Of a DNA stretch of 64,000 nt, positions 49,832-58,751 are shown in pieces. How positions within the stretch are numbered: the first letter of the stretch is position 1; every line of letters starts with the position of its first letter. Below the pieces are notes generated by a model. The model searched no databases and was not told where the DNA came from. It saw only the letters and a program-made list of their open reading frames with translations. The position numbers and the translations under genes are program-made. Where the stretch lies: positions 62,001 through 126,000 of the forward strand of contig JAGOTG010000002.1 of NCBI GenBank assembly GCA_018061965.1, written 5' to 3'. The stretch comes from Legionellaceae bacterium. GTDB taxonomy: Bacteria; Pseudomonadota; Gammaproteobacteria; Legionellales; Legionellaceae.

Positions 49832-49994
49832 AACACTAACATAGAACAACGGCACGGTTAAAAAGAAATTGAAACAGTGACCTAGTCGGGTAAGACCCAA
49901 ATAAGTCACAGCTTTTTAAAATAAGGGGGTTACTCAAACATCAGAACGAGCGAATTGAGAGCAACATAATAATGAGGTTAAAAAGTAAGGGCTG

Positions 49995-50912
49995 TTACGG
50001 CTTATCGTCCAAAACTTTTTTCTTAGTACTGATAAAATCTTTGCTCGACAATCCCATCGAGATGGCTAAGGCACCTGCGACGTAAATCGAAGAATAGGTT
50101 CCAATCACGATGCCAATGATTAAGGCTAATGCAAACCCATGAATGGTTTCACCACCATATACAAATAAAGCAACCACAACAAACAATGTCAAAACCGAAG
50201 TCATAATCGTTCTAGATAAAGTTTGATTGATAGAAATGTTCATAATTTCGATGGGCGTGCAGCGCCGCACTTTGACAAAATTTTCACGGACGCGATCAAA
50301 AACAACAATGGTATCATTCAATGAATAACCAATCACCGCTAGCAGTCCAGCCAACGCCTTTAAATCAAATTCAATGCCAAACCAAGCAAATATACCCAGA
50401 ATTAAGACCGGATCGTGAATCAATGCAATGGCCGAGCTAAATGCCAAACGATATTCAAACCGCACAGCAATATAAAGCATGGTTGCCAATAACGACACAA
50501 TAATGGCCAATGCACCTTTGGTTGCTAATTCTTGCCCAACTTGCGGGCCCACAAAATCAACTTGTTGCTTCGTAGCGCCTGGTAAGGCATTCATCACTTG
50601 ATCGATCAAAACATTTTGATTCGAATCCGCTCTTGGAGCGATGCTGATCAAAACATCTTTAGACGTTCCATAACTGACAACTTGCGCTTCTTTAAAACCC
50701 GCTTGATACAAACGCGCTCGAATATCTGTCATATCAGCCGCTGACTGGTATGAGACTTGTACTTGCGTCCCTCCGGTAAAATCCAATCCCCAGATCAACC
50801 CTTTCACGGCCAAACCTGTAATCGATACTAAGAAAATTAAAACAGAAAGCAGAGCGGTCCATTTGCGCGCGCCCATAAAATCTATTTTTGAATTTGGATT
50901 AAAAAACTCCAT
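49995..50912 (-). CDS. secF: Protein translocase subunit SecF
   Basis: 305 aa, six membrane helices with a large first periplasmic loop. MEFFNPNSKIDFMGARKW, LIWGLDFTGGTQVQV, GYSLNDTIVVFDRVREN and the NQTLSRTIMTS block are SecF signatures. With SecD it uses the proton gradient to complete Sec export. The ATG at 50912 has GAGGG five bases ahead and follows the secD stop by 11 bp; a TTG at 50927 is less likely. Confidence 0.96.
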   Translation of the reverse strand: MEFFNPNSKIDFMGARKWTALLSVLIFLVSITGLAVKGLIWGLDFTGGTQVQVSYQSAADMTDIRARLYQAGFKEAQVVSYGTSKDVLISIAPRADSNQNVLIDQVMNALPGATKQQVDFVGPQVGQELATKGALAIIVSLLATMLYIAVRFEYRLAFSSAIALIHDPVLILGIFAWFGIEFDLKALAGLLAVIGYSLNDTIVVFDRVRENFVKVRRCTPIEIMNISINQTLSRTIMTSVLTLFVVVALFVYGGETIHGFALALIIGIVIGTYSSIYVAGALAISMGLSSKDFISTKKKVLDDKP

Positions 50913-50923
50913 CAGACCCTCAC

Positions 50924-52780
50924 TCAAATACCAATTGATATATGTTTCACCGTACGATACCCGTAGATCATATTGACCATAGCACGGGTAAACGTAATTC
51001 CGGTTAACATCGACGTTAGCAAGCCCAACGACAGAGTGACAGCAAAGCCACGTACAGGACCTGCTCCCACTGAAAATAATACAACCGCGACAATTAAAGT
51101 GGTGATATTCGCATCTAAAATGGTCGAAAACGCGCGCTCATAGCCTGCATAAATGGCCGCTTGCGGCGACAAACCGTTGCGTAATTCTTCACGAATCCGC
51201 TCATTGATCAATACATTCGCATCTACCGCCATCCCCACGGTCAGCACAATCCCGGCAATCCCTGGGAGGGTTAATGTGGCGCCCAACATCGATAATAAAG
51301 CACATAAAAACATCAGATTAAGCAATAAGGCTAGATCCGCAACCAAACCAAACAAACGGTAGTAGACCAGCATTAAAATCAAAATCAATCCCAGTCCCAC
51401 TTCCAAGGAAATCAAACCGCGTTTAATATTTTCTTTACCCAAAGTAGGCCCAACGGTGCGTTCTTCTACAGGATAAATAGCCGCTGGTAAGGCGCCGGCA
51501 CGTAATAGTAGCGCCAAATTGCTGGCTTCTTTACCATCTGATAAGCCCGTAATCTGGAAATTATTACCCAAAGCCGAATTGATCACCGCAATCGAAATAA
51601 TGCGTTCATCGCGTACCGTTTTATGTTCTTGCACCCCATTGACCAAACGATCTGAGGTTTTAGATTCTACAAAAACAATGGCCATCATTTTACCAATATT
51701 TTCGCGAGTAATTTTGTTAAAAAATGACTCGCCTCCACCGCCCAATTGCACCGATACTGCATGAGAGGCTGTTTGTGGATCAAAACTTGAAGAAGCCGAC
51801 GTGATAGAATCCCCACTTAAAACAATTTGTCGCTTTAATAAAGTAGGGTTGGATTTTCGGTACAACAGTTTGGAGTTGGGTGGAATCGCACCGGTTTTAG
51901 CGGCCACGACCGGATCATTATCCTGGTCGACCATATAAAATTGTAAAGTTGCAGTACCACCTAAAATTTGCTTCGCACGCGCAGCGTCTTGAATGCCAGG
52001 TAAATCAACCCCAATACGAGTGGCGCCCTGTTGCACGACGATTGCCTCGCCAACGCCCAGTTCATTCACGCGATTGCGCAAAATACCCATCGTTTGATCG
52101 ATCGTCGCTTGACGAATACTATGCCGCTCACTGCCCGATAAACTAGCAATAATCGCTTGCTTATTCTTAGCTGGTTTGAAGGTCACATTGGCATATTTGG
52201 TTTTTAACTCGCTTAAAGCTTGGGTTAATTGCTCTGCCGAACGCATACGAATTTCTATGCCTTGATGTGGAAAATAGCGTATACCCGCATAGCGAATCCC
52301 TAATTCCCGCAAATCTTGGCCAATCGACTTCAAGACCCCTTCATAGCGCCTATTCAGCACACTATCGATATCCACTTCTAAAAGAAAATGAACCCCACCG
52401 CGCAAATCCAAACCCTGTTTCATCGGTTCCGCATAAATCCTGGACAACCATTTCGGTGTAGAGGGTGCCAAAGTCAATGCAACTATATAATTAGTACCCA
52501 ACCCATTTTTAATCAGGTCTCGCCCTTGTAATTGCAAATCAGTCGACGTAAACCTTACTTCAACACCATCGCCATGAACGCGAACCGCACGATACGGAAT
52601 CTGAGCTTGATCCAAAATAGTTTGAGTTTGCTTTAAAATAACATGCGCATCCATATCCGTATCGGAGGAAATTTGAACGACAGGATCCTCACTATATAGA
52701 TTGGGTATTGAATAAATAATAGCCAAAACAGCCAAAACGATTAGTAATACATTTTTCCACAGCGGATATCGATTTTGCAT
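50924..52780 (-). CDS. secD: Protein translocase subunit SecD
   Basis: 618 aa (E. coli 615). N-terminal membrane helix, periplasmic domain with GLDLRGGVHFLLEVD, NRVNELGVGEAIVVQQG and RIGVDLPGIQDAARAKQ, then the membrane domain with LPGIAGIVLTVGMAVDANVLINERIREEL and FSTILDANITTLI. It pairs with SecF and YajC; operon order yajC-secD-secF. It handles preproteins delivered by SecB, also in this window. Confidence 0.97.
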   Translation of the reverse strand: MQNRYPLWKNVLLIVLAVLAIIYSIPNLYSEDPVVQISSDTDMDAHVILKQTQTILDQAQIPYRAVRVHGDGVEVRFTSTDLQLQGRDLIKNGLGTNYIVALTLAPSTPKWLSRIYAEPMKQGLDLRGGVHFLLEVDIDSVLNRRYEGVLKSIGQDLRELGIRYAGIRYFPHQGIEIRMRSAEQLTQALSELKTKYANVTFKPAKNKQAIIASLSGSERHSIRQATIDQTMGILRNRVNELGVGEAIVVQQGATRIGVDLPGIQDAARAKQILGGTATLQFYMVDQDNDPVVAAKTGAIPPNSKLLYRKSNPTLLKRQIVLSGDSITSASSSFDPQTASHAVSVQLGGGGESFFNKITRENIGKMMAIVFVESKTSDRLVNGVQEHKTVRDERIISIAVINSALGNNFQITGLSDGKEASNLALLLRAGALPAAIYPVEERTVGPTLGKENIKRGLISLEVGLGLILILMLVYYRLFGLVADLALLLNLMFLCALLSMLGATLTLPGIAGIVLTVGMAVDANVLINERIREELRNGLSPQAAIYAGYERAFSTILDANITTLIVAVVLFSVGAGPVRGFAVTLSLGLLTSMLTGITFTRAMVNMIYGYRTVKHISIGI

Positions 52781-52837
52781 TTTTTATTGTACTCGCTTAC
52801 AGAAACTCAAAAATGAATTGCATACTTCATTAGGGGT

Positions 52838-53179
52838 TTACAGAGAACTCAACGTTCCCTTCGGTAACACAGATGCCACTGCATCACGTAGCACCAAAAT
52901 TTCCACGTTGCTATTCACGGTGGCTCTAATATGGGTTTCGTTAACCAATTTTTCTACTATCGCCAAGATCCCAGAAGTGAGCACAATTTCATCACCCTTC
53001 TGTAGTTTAGTAATCAATTCTTTATGCTGTTTTGCACGTTTATTCTGAGGACGAATCATCATAAAGTAAAATAAAACGAAAATTCCAACAATCATCAATA
53101 AAGAAAACGACCCATCTGCACGTGATCCGCCAGTCGCGGCACCTATTGCAGCATATGCATCACTCAATAAAAAACTCAT
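52838..53179 (-). CDS. yajC: Sec translocon accessory protein YajC
   Basis: 113 aa. A single N-terminal membrane helix (SLLMIVGIFVLFYFMMIRPQ) is followed by RAKQHKELITKLQKGDEIVLTSGILAIVEK, the YajC signature, and a short cytoplasmic domain. It associates with SecDF. It lies between the TGT-like gene and secD in the conserved queA-tgt-yajC-secD-secF order. Confidence 0.96.
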   Translation of the reverse strand: MSFLLSDAYAAIGAATGGSRADGSFSLLMIVGIFVLFYFMMIRPQNKRAKQHKELITKLQKGDEIVLTSGILAIVEKLVNETHIRATVNSNVEILVLRDAVASVLPKGTLSSL

Positions 53180-53253
53180 CTATTCTCCAAAACTATCATT
53201 AAGGCTAAGGTTGAGACATCATAGCGATATTTATCATCAGCGTAAATGATTTT

Positions 53254-53967
53254 CTAATATGCATAACTGATATTATTTAAATAACGCCTAATCCAAAACA
53301 CGTTATGCATCATCAATAATCTTTGGCACAGCAACGGCGTACTCTGCAACAAATGATGCAAATAGGCGCGGGTAAACGATTGCTGACAAGTCGGGCAAAC
53401 GCAATGCGCTTCTAACAATTGAAAATCCAGGGCATATAGAGGATCTTGGAGAGATAATAACCCATCAGACTGGTACACCCTACCCTGCAGCGCATCGTGC
53501 GCAGGACGATCTGAAACGTAGAGTGTAAGCCCATCGTATTGAAACAATATGCCATCTGAGGGTTGATAACCCAACGATTGCATCTTTGGAAACAGAGTTG
53601 ACTGATCCTTTGCAATCGACTCGGTTTCCATGAATTGCGGCTTTAACAATATATCCGGCTTTAATTGGTGCACCAAATCCCAAAATTGATCCAGACTCAA
53701 CACAACGCGAGAACCATCGTAGGGAGATTGCACTACAAACTCTCCCCGCCCATTCAGACTGAAATCTCGAGCGTCTAGTATCACACTCCCATCCCATGCT
53801 AAATAGGTTTTCAAATCCATACCTTCTTGCCAAAATGCTAAGCCAGGTTTGATCACCATATGCGCTAAGCCACACAAAGCATAATGGATGCCAAGCTCGT
53901 GCCAATTCGTCTGGGTCAAACAAGCACCTGCGGGTGTCGTCACATAAGGGACATATTGGATTGTCAT
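53254..53967 (-). CDS. Reduced TGT-like protein lacking the catalytic nucleophile
   Basis: 237 aa, against about 370 for bacterial tRNA-guanine transglycosylase. N-terminal homology is clear (LAHMVIKPGLAFWQEGMDL, then ILDARDFSL where TGT has ILTDSGGFQVFSL). The C-terminus keeps the zinc site CVCPTC (C189, C191, C194) with RAYLHHL and H221 in MMHN. The middle of the barrel is missing, about 120 residues. At the nucleophile segment YVSDRPAHDALQGRVY replaces MFDCVMPTRNARNGRLF, so the catalytic Asp appears as Val151. One continuous frame, overlapping queA by an ATGA, argues for a maintained gene, not a frameshift. It could be a non-catalytic partner or a relic. Whether a true tgt lies elsewhere is not visible. 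Confidence 0.75.
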   Translation of the reverse strand: MTIQYVPYVTTPAGACLTQTNWHELGIHYALCGLAHMVIKPGLAFWQEGMDLKTYLAWDGSVILDARDFSLNGRGEFVVQSPYDGSRVVLSLDQFWDLVHQLKPDILLKPQFMETESIAKDQSTLFPKMQSLGYQPSDGILFQYDGLTLYVSDRPAHDALQGRVYQSDGLLSLQDPLYALDFQLLEAHCVCPTCQQSFTRAYLHHLLQSTPLLCQRLLMMHNVFWIRRYLNNISYAY

Positions 53968-54983
53968 AATAAGAGACTCACATCTCCATAAGAAAAAAAT
54001 CGATATTGCTCAAGAATAGCAATTTGATATAGTGCCATCACTTGTTCATAACCAATCAAGGCCGCCACCAACATTAACAAGGTCGACTCAGGTAAATGAA
54101 AATTGGTGATCAACCCATCACAGAGTTGGAAATGATACCCAGGTTGAATAAAGATACTGGTCTCGCGTTGGCAGGGCTCTAAGTGACCGTTGACCGCAGC
54201 AGACTCTAAACTGCGTAAAGAAGTCGTTCCCACCGCAATCACTCGTTTGCCAGCAGCTTTGGTCTCAGCAACCGCTGCACATAATTCTGGACTAATCGTC
54301 AACCATTCCGCATGCATGGTATGGTCATTCAGATTTTCACACCGTACTGGCTGAAAAGTGCCCGCTCCGACATGTAAAGTGGTGTACGCCACACGGATAC
54401 CTTTCTCTGCCAAGCGTGCAAACATGTCATCATCAAAATGCAAGCCCGCCGTTGGCGCCGCAACGGAACCTTTATATTTGGCATAAATGGTCTGATAGCG
54501 CTGTTTGTCTGCCTGATCATCAGGGCGATTGATGTACAGTGGCAACGGAATATGGCCGATTGCTTCTAACATAGGCTCTAATTCACTAGCTGCGCGGCAT
54601 AAATACAAATCATCACGTTTTTCAACAACCTCTAACGACCACTCTGGCGTCAGATGAATCATCGTGCCAGACCGCGGCGCTTTGCTAGCCCGTATATGCG
54701 CCCAACATTCATAATCGGAAATCAATCGTTCTACAAAAACCTCGACTTTCCCACCACTCGCTTTGTGGCCAAACATTCTGGCTGGAATTACTTTGGAGTC
54801 ATTGAAAACCAATAAATCGCCTGGCTCCAAATAATCCGGTAAATCACGAAAACTTCTATGTGCATGGCTTTGATTGCTACGTTGATATACCAGCATTCTA
54901 GAATCAGCGCGTTGTGGCAAAGGCGCTTGCGCAATAAGTGACGGAGGCAGATCAAAATAAAAATCAGATTTCTGTAAATTCAT
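53964..54983 (-). CDS. queA: S-adenosylmethionine:tRNA ribosyltransferase-isomerase
   Basis: Transfers the ribosyl moiety of SAM to preQ1-tRNA to form epoxyqueuosine. 339 aa. FYFDLPPSLIAQAPLPQRADSRML, LLVFNDSKVIPARMFGHK, AAPTAGLHFDDDM, TLHVGAGTFQPVR and TTSLRSLES are family motifs. The ATG at 54983 follows AGGGTGTG; a GTG one codon upstream is possible. First gene of the queA/TGT-like/yajC/secDF run. It acts downstream of TGT, so its retention beside a TGT lacking the nucleophile is notable. Confidence 0.96.
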   Translation of the reverse strand: MNLQKSDFYFDLPPSLIAQAPLPQRADSRMLVYQRSNQSHAHRSFRDLPDYLEPGDLLVFNDSKVIPARMFGHKASGGKVEVFVERLISDYECWAHIRASKAPRSGTMIHLTPEWSLEVVEKRDDLYLCRAASELEPMLEAIGHIPLPLYINRPDDQADKQRYQTIYAKYKGSVAAPTAGLHFDDDMFARLAEKGIRVAYTTLHVGAGTFQPVRCENLNDHTMHAEWLTISPELCAAVAETKAAGKRVIAVGTTSLRSLESAAVNGHLEPCQRETSIFIQPGYHFQLCDGLITNFHLPESTLLMLVAALIGYEQVMALYQIAILEQYRFFSYGDVSLLL

Positions 54984-55198
54984 CACACCCTATACCCCAC
55001 GTTTTATCAGACCAAAGATTGAGGATAACTAGTGTTGCTAACAAGATGTTGTAGAGACATCCCTGCTAGGATCATATATTATTCCAGACAAGAAAAAACG
55101 CAATGCTCGACTTTTAACAATCCATCAGCACGTAGGCACTAAAAAGAGAAAGTCGAACATAACGTCAAACGCATATTCTAACATGGAAAGACATAAAG

Positions 55199-55651
55199 AT
55201 GAACGTACCCTCAAGCAAATACGCGGTAACTGGGCAGCAAATGATTGCGTTAACCGACTATCATGGACAGTGGTTAGTGCTTTATTTTTATCCAAAAGAT
55301 GCCACGCCAGGCTGCACACGAGAAGGCCAAGATTTTCGCGATGCTTATCCTAAGTTCAAAACCTTAAAAACTGAAATCATCGGCGTATCACGCGACAATA
55401 TTGCCTGTCACGAACGCTTCAAGCAAAAAGAACAATTTCCATTTCCCTTGCTCAGTGATTCAGATGAAGCATTGTGCGAACATTTTGACGTCATCAAAAA
55501 TAAAATGCTGTATGGTAAGTCGCATCGTGGCATCGAACGCAGTACCTTTTTGATCGATCCACACGGGGTCGTTCGCCATGAATGGCGCAAAGTAAAAGTA
55601 GAAGGCCATGTATCTGAGGTGTATCAGAAGTTGTTAGCACTCCAAGCTTAG
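55199..55651 (+). CDS. bcp: Thioredoxin-dependent peroxiredoxin (Bcp/PrxQ)
   Basis: 150 aa. Reduces hydroperoxides using thioredoxin. The peroxidatic cysteine is in YPKDATPGCTREG, GVSRDN and FPFPLLSD follow, and ERSTFLIDPHGVVRHEWRKV closes the fold. The usual second cysteine five residues after the peroxidatic one is replaced (CTREGQ), as in 1-Cys-like PrxQ forms. It is divergent from queA across about 215 bp in which I see no other feature. Confidence 0.93.
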   Translation: MNVPSSKYAVTGQQMIALTDYHGQWLVLYFYPKDATPGCTREGQDFRDAYPKFKTLKTEIIGVSRDNIACHERFKQKEQFPFPLLSDSDEALCEHFDVIKNKMLYGKSHRGIERSTFLIDPHGVVRHEWRKVKVEGHVSEVYQKLLALQA

Positions 55652-55677
55652 AGAGGGCTTCTGCGTGTGTTGTAGTC

Positions 55678-56991
55678 CTAAGCTAATGAATTATCAACAG
55701 CCCCTAATGGCATAGCACGCAATTGCTTGCGATACCAAAACCAATACACTGGCAATCCACTCACAATAAAGAGAGATGAAATACCCAAGGTTAACAATGA
55801 CGTTTGTGAAATAACCCAGACGCAAAACAACAAGGCACCCATGCTATACAACCAATGATACCAAGCAGATTTTTCGCTTAAAAGTATTTTGATAAATGCT
55901 AAAACACACATCAGATACACAAATAAAAATGCCACAACAGAAAAATCAATAATAGCCGTAATTTGCTGGGCAATATTGACATTCATGGTTAAAAATAACA
56001 TGGGCAAAATACCTATTGAACTCACTATCAAACCTAATGCCGGAGCATTCGCAGCATTCTTTTTCGCAAAACTTGCTGGCATCAATTGGTCTTCTGCCAA
56101 GCCCAACACAATCTGTCCGCTGGCCAGCATCCAAGCATTCAAAGTACCCACACAGACAATCGATGCGATGATCGCTATCAAATAGTGCCAACTTCCCCCA
56201 AATAAATAATGCGTCGCAACCACATAAGGTGCTTTGGCATGAGCGAGAATATCTCCAGGTACCAATCCCATAATTCCAATATTACTCATTAAATAGAGCA
56301 ATGCCGTACACAAAGTACCCACGACAATCGCTCGCGGGATCGTTTTACTAGGATTATCGATAGAACCTGCTGGCGTGGTGGCCGTTTCTAATCCAATGAA
56401 TCCCCACAAGGTCAACAACACAACTTGCGATAATTTGGACGACAAGGGCAACGCTTCTACCTCCGGCAACAGGGTGAAATTATCGCTTTTAAAGTACCAC
56501 ATCGCCACCAAAGGTAATAAAAACAACGGAATCACCTTTAATACCGATAAAATGAACTCCACATCACCTGCGGCGTGGATGCCTTTCAAATTCAAAACAG
56601 TGATGGACAACAATAGCAGAATCTCTAATACCAAATAGACCCAAGGTGGTTGTGCACCCAGAAAAGGACTGAGATAACTGATACTGGCAATAATCACTGC
56701 CGTTGTACTCACCCAAGAAATAACCCAATACGTCCAACCCGTAAAAAATCCCGGCGTCAAGCCAAACATTTCCTTAACATAAGCATGCGGACCACCGGTT
56801 CTAGGCAGACGCTGGCACAACCCCGCAAATACCAAAGCCAAACAAATAGCACCTAAGCCTGAGACAACCCATCCCAGAATACTATATTTGCCATAAGGCG
56901 CCAGACTCGCGGGCAACATAAATACCCCAGAGCCAATTTGACTGCCCATCACAATTGCCAGCACCGACCAAAAGCCTATTTTCTTTACCAT
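55678..56991 (-). CDS. APC-family amino-acid antiporter (AdiC/CadB/PotE-like)
   Basis: 437 aa with about twelve membrane helices. The substrate-site signature MGSQIGSGVFMLPASLAPYG in helix 1, RTGGPHAYVKEMFG, GFIGLETATTPAGSIDNPSKTIPRA in helix 6 and GLAEDQLMPASFAKKNAANAP place it in the basic amino acid/polyamine antiporter group of the APC superfamily. It exchanges amino acids or amines across the inner membrane; the exact pair cannot be told. The ATG at 56991 with AGGGATCAC ahead is chosen over a 27-codon longer frame that adds no family sequence. Confidence 0.9.
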   Translation of the reverse strand: MVKKIGFWSVLAIVMGSQIGSGVFMLPASLAPYGKYSILGWVVSGLGAICLALVFAGLCQRLPRTGGPHAYVKEMFGLTPGFFTGWTYWVISWVSTTAVIIASISYLSPFLGAQPPWVYLVLEILLLLSITVLNLKGIHAAGDVEFILSVLKVIPLFLLPLVAMWYFKSDNFTLLPEVEALPLSSKLSQVVLLTLWGFIGLETATTPAGSIDNPSKTIPRAIVVGTLCTALLYLMSNIGIMGLVPGDILAHAKAPYVVATHYLFGGSWHYLIAIIASIVCVGTLNAWMLASGQIVLGLAEDQLMPASFAKKNAANAPALGLIVSSIGILPMLFLTMNVNIAQQITAIIDFSVVAFLFVYLMCVLAFIKILLSEKSAWYHWLYSMGALLFCVWVISQTSLLTLGISSLFIVSGLPVYWFWYRKQLRAMPLGAVDNSLA

Positions 56992-57128
56992 GTGATCCCT
57001 ATGTGAACCAATAGATTTATTTGTAAATAGCAAACGCTTTAAAAAGCACATTATAACACAATTTGTGCACAAATATACTCGTCGAAGCGCTAAATTAAGT
57101 CGGATTTACCGAGCCGGATCACTTGGGT

Positions 57129-58649
57129 TCATACCAAACTCAAGCCCCGCCGCTGTAACCTACGTCGCAACCCATAAGCATTGAGCACCATGAGACATCC
57201 CAAACCAAATACCACCAGCCCCAAGTGCCAATAATATGTTTGATAGATGTGCAAACTAAGGAGCGCAGCTAAGTCATTAGTCGGTAATGCGACCCAACGT
57301 GCAATGTGACCAGAACATAAATTAGATAATGATGAAGCCAAATACCAAGCCCCCATTGCGAAACCCAACATTTTCTTGTCGCAATACAGACCTATCATAC
57401 TGAGACCAATGGCACTCACCCACAACTCAGCCAAGGTGATCAATACATAGGTACTAGCAATGTAACCTGCATTGACCATACCCGTTGAACTTGCAGGTGC
57501 GCATCCAAGAAGCAACAGCGCAATACTCGCCAAGATAGTGCCCGAGGCAAATTGATAAGGGATAGAAAATTTCGGAAATTTACGATAAAACGAGGGCAAA
57601 TACAGCCCTAATATAATAATTAATAGTGGGTTTAGCAGCTGATAATGTGCCGGAGAAATCGAAAAACCAAAGAGTTGGTTGGCCACATTGTGTTTCGCAA
57701 ACAAGATCAAGGTTGTATTCATTTGATTATAAATGACGAAAAAAATAATCGCCTCAACAATTAATAAAATAGCGATAGATTGTTTGGTTTTTGATAAGCC
57801 TTCTAGTGTTAAAGTTTGGTGTAAAAACCAAGAAATCCCTAATAAACAGCCTATTCCTAGGAGGATACTCGCTATAGAAATATGCGAAAACGCAAATAAA
57901 GTAAACCCGTAAATACTCAGCACATATAAGATCGCCTGGATAATCGGTCGTTTGCGCAATCTTTGCAAATCTTTGCCCCTTATCACGTTGTCATATAAAG
58001 AATATTTGACGGAAAAATTCATGGCCGCAATGGCTTTGCCCACAAACGAAAGCGCCAATACTGACAAAGGTCCATAGCGACTCTCTAGGAGAGAGGGTGC
58101 TATCAAAGTTGCTAACAAAGCGCCAATATTAATCGCCATATAATAATAAGTCATGGCTGATTTTGCTTTGACTTCTTCATCCTGATAAATATGCGACACC
58201 ATCGCTGAGGTAGTGCCCATCAGTAGCGAACCTGCTGCCGGAGTCATGGCATAAGCCATGAGAAAGAGTTTATCGCCATAGCTAGCAATGCTAAAACCAC
58301 TCAACATAATCAACAAATAAGCCAAAGCCAGCAAAACGCTGCCCAAAAGAATGCTACGCCGCAGGCCCAAAACTTGGTCCGCCATATAGCCCCCTAAAAT
58401 GGGCATCAAATAGCCTGTTGCCTGGCTCACGCCCATGAATGTGTATGCTTGAGCCTGGGTATACCCAAGGCCATGCTCTAACATTGAATTGGTCAAAAAT
58501 AGAATTAAGATAGTATTCAAGCCAAACGCTGCAAACTGACTCCAAAACGTGATCAAAGCAATGTTCAGCGTTTGTTTTTGTTGCAGAGGAGCATTGGACG
58601 GAGTAATTTTAGAGTTTGAGAACAAAATAATCTTCCTTAAAAGATTCAT
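57129..58649 (-). CDS. Proton-dependent oligopeptide transporter (POT/PTR family)
   Basis: 506 aa, about 14 membrane helices. LGYTQAQAYTFMGVSQATGYLMPILGGYMADQVLGLRRSILLGS matches the POT signature region of helices 2-4, and YYYMAINIGALLA is the second POT motif (FYxxINxGSL). It imports di- and tripeptides with protons, in keeping with a nutrient-scavenging life. The ATG at 58649 gives the usual short cytoplasmic lead; a longer frame would overlap the divergent M50 gene. Confidence 0.9.
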   Translation of the reverse strand: MNLLRKIILFSNSKITPSNAPLQQKQTLNIALITFWSQFAAFGLNTILILFLTNSMLEHGLGYTQAQAYTFMGVSQATGYLMPILGGYMADQVLGLRRSILLGSVLLALAYLLIMLSGFSIASYGDKLFLMAYAMTPAAGSLLMGTTSAMVSHIYQDEEVKAKSAMTYYYMAINIGALLATLIAPSLLESRYGPLSVLALSFVGKAIAAMNFSVKYSLYDNVIRGKDLQRLRKRPIIQAILYVLSIYGFTLFAFSHISIASILLGIGCLLGISWFLHQTLTLEGLSKTKQSIAILLIVEAIIFFVIYNQMNTTLILFAKHNVANQLFGFSISPAHYQLLNPLLIIILGLYLPSFYRKFPKFSIPYQFASGTILASIALLLLGCAPASSTGMVNAGYIASTYVLITLAELWVSAIGLSMIGLYCDKKMLGFAMGAWYLASSLSNLCSGHIARWVALPTNDLAALLSLHIYQTYYWHLGLVVFGLGCLMVLNAYGLRRRLQRRGLSLV

Positions 58650-58751
58650 TATTGCAGTGTAAGGGAACTTCTGTTGAAATACTACGTAAGGGAGTATCAC
58701 TAAGTATGAGCAAAACCCAGTTTTGATTGTACCCGTACCAAAAGGTATTTT

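Larger units (their letters stand above)
49410..49994. other. Gene-free gap between the kinase-fold gene and secF
   Basis: 585 bp without a convincing gene. It contains the promoter of the kinase-fold gene at its left end, one 55-bp palindrome (49591-49645) and one 77-bp GC-rich repeat (49755-49831). Bases 49446-49590 and 49832-49994 show no structure I can name. Short open frames here are translations of the repeats. Confidence 0.7.

Noticed and set aside
53254..53967. Frameshifted full-length tgt pseudogene
   Set aside because: N- and C-terminal TGT blocks are in the same uninterrupted frame and the gene overlaps queA cleanly; other frames here show no missing TGT segment.
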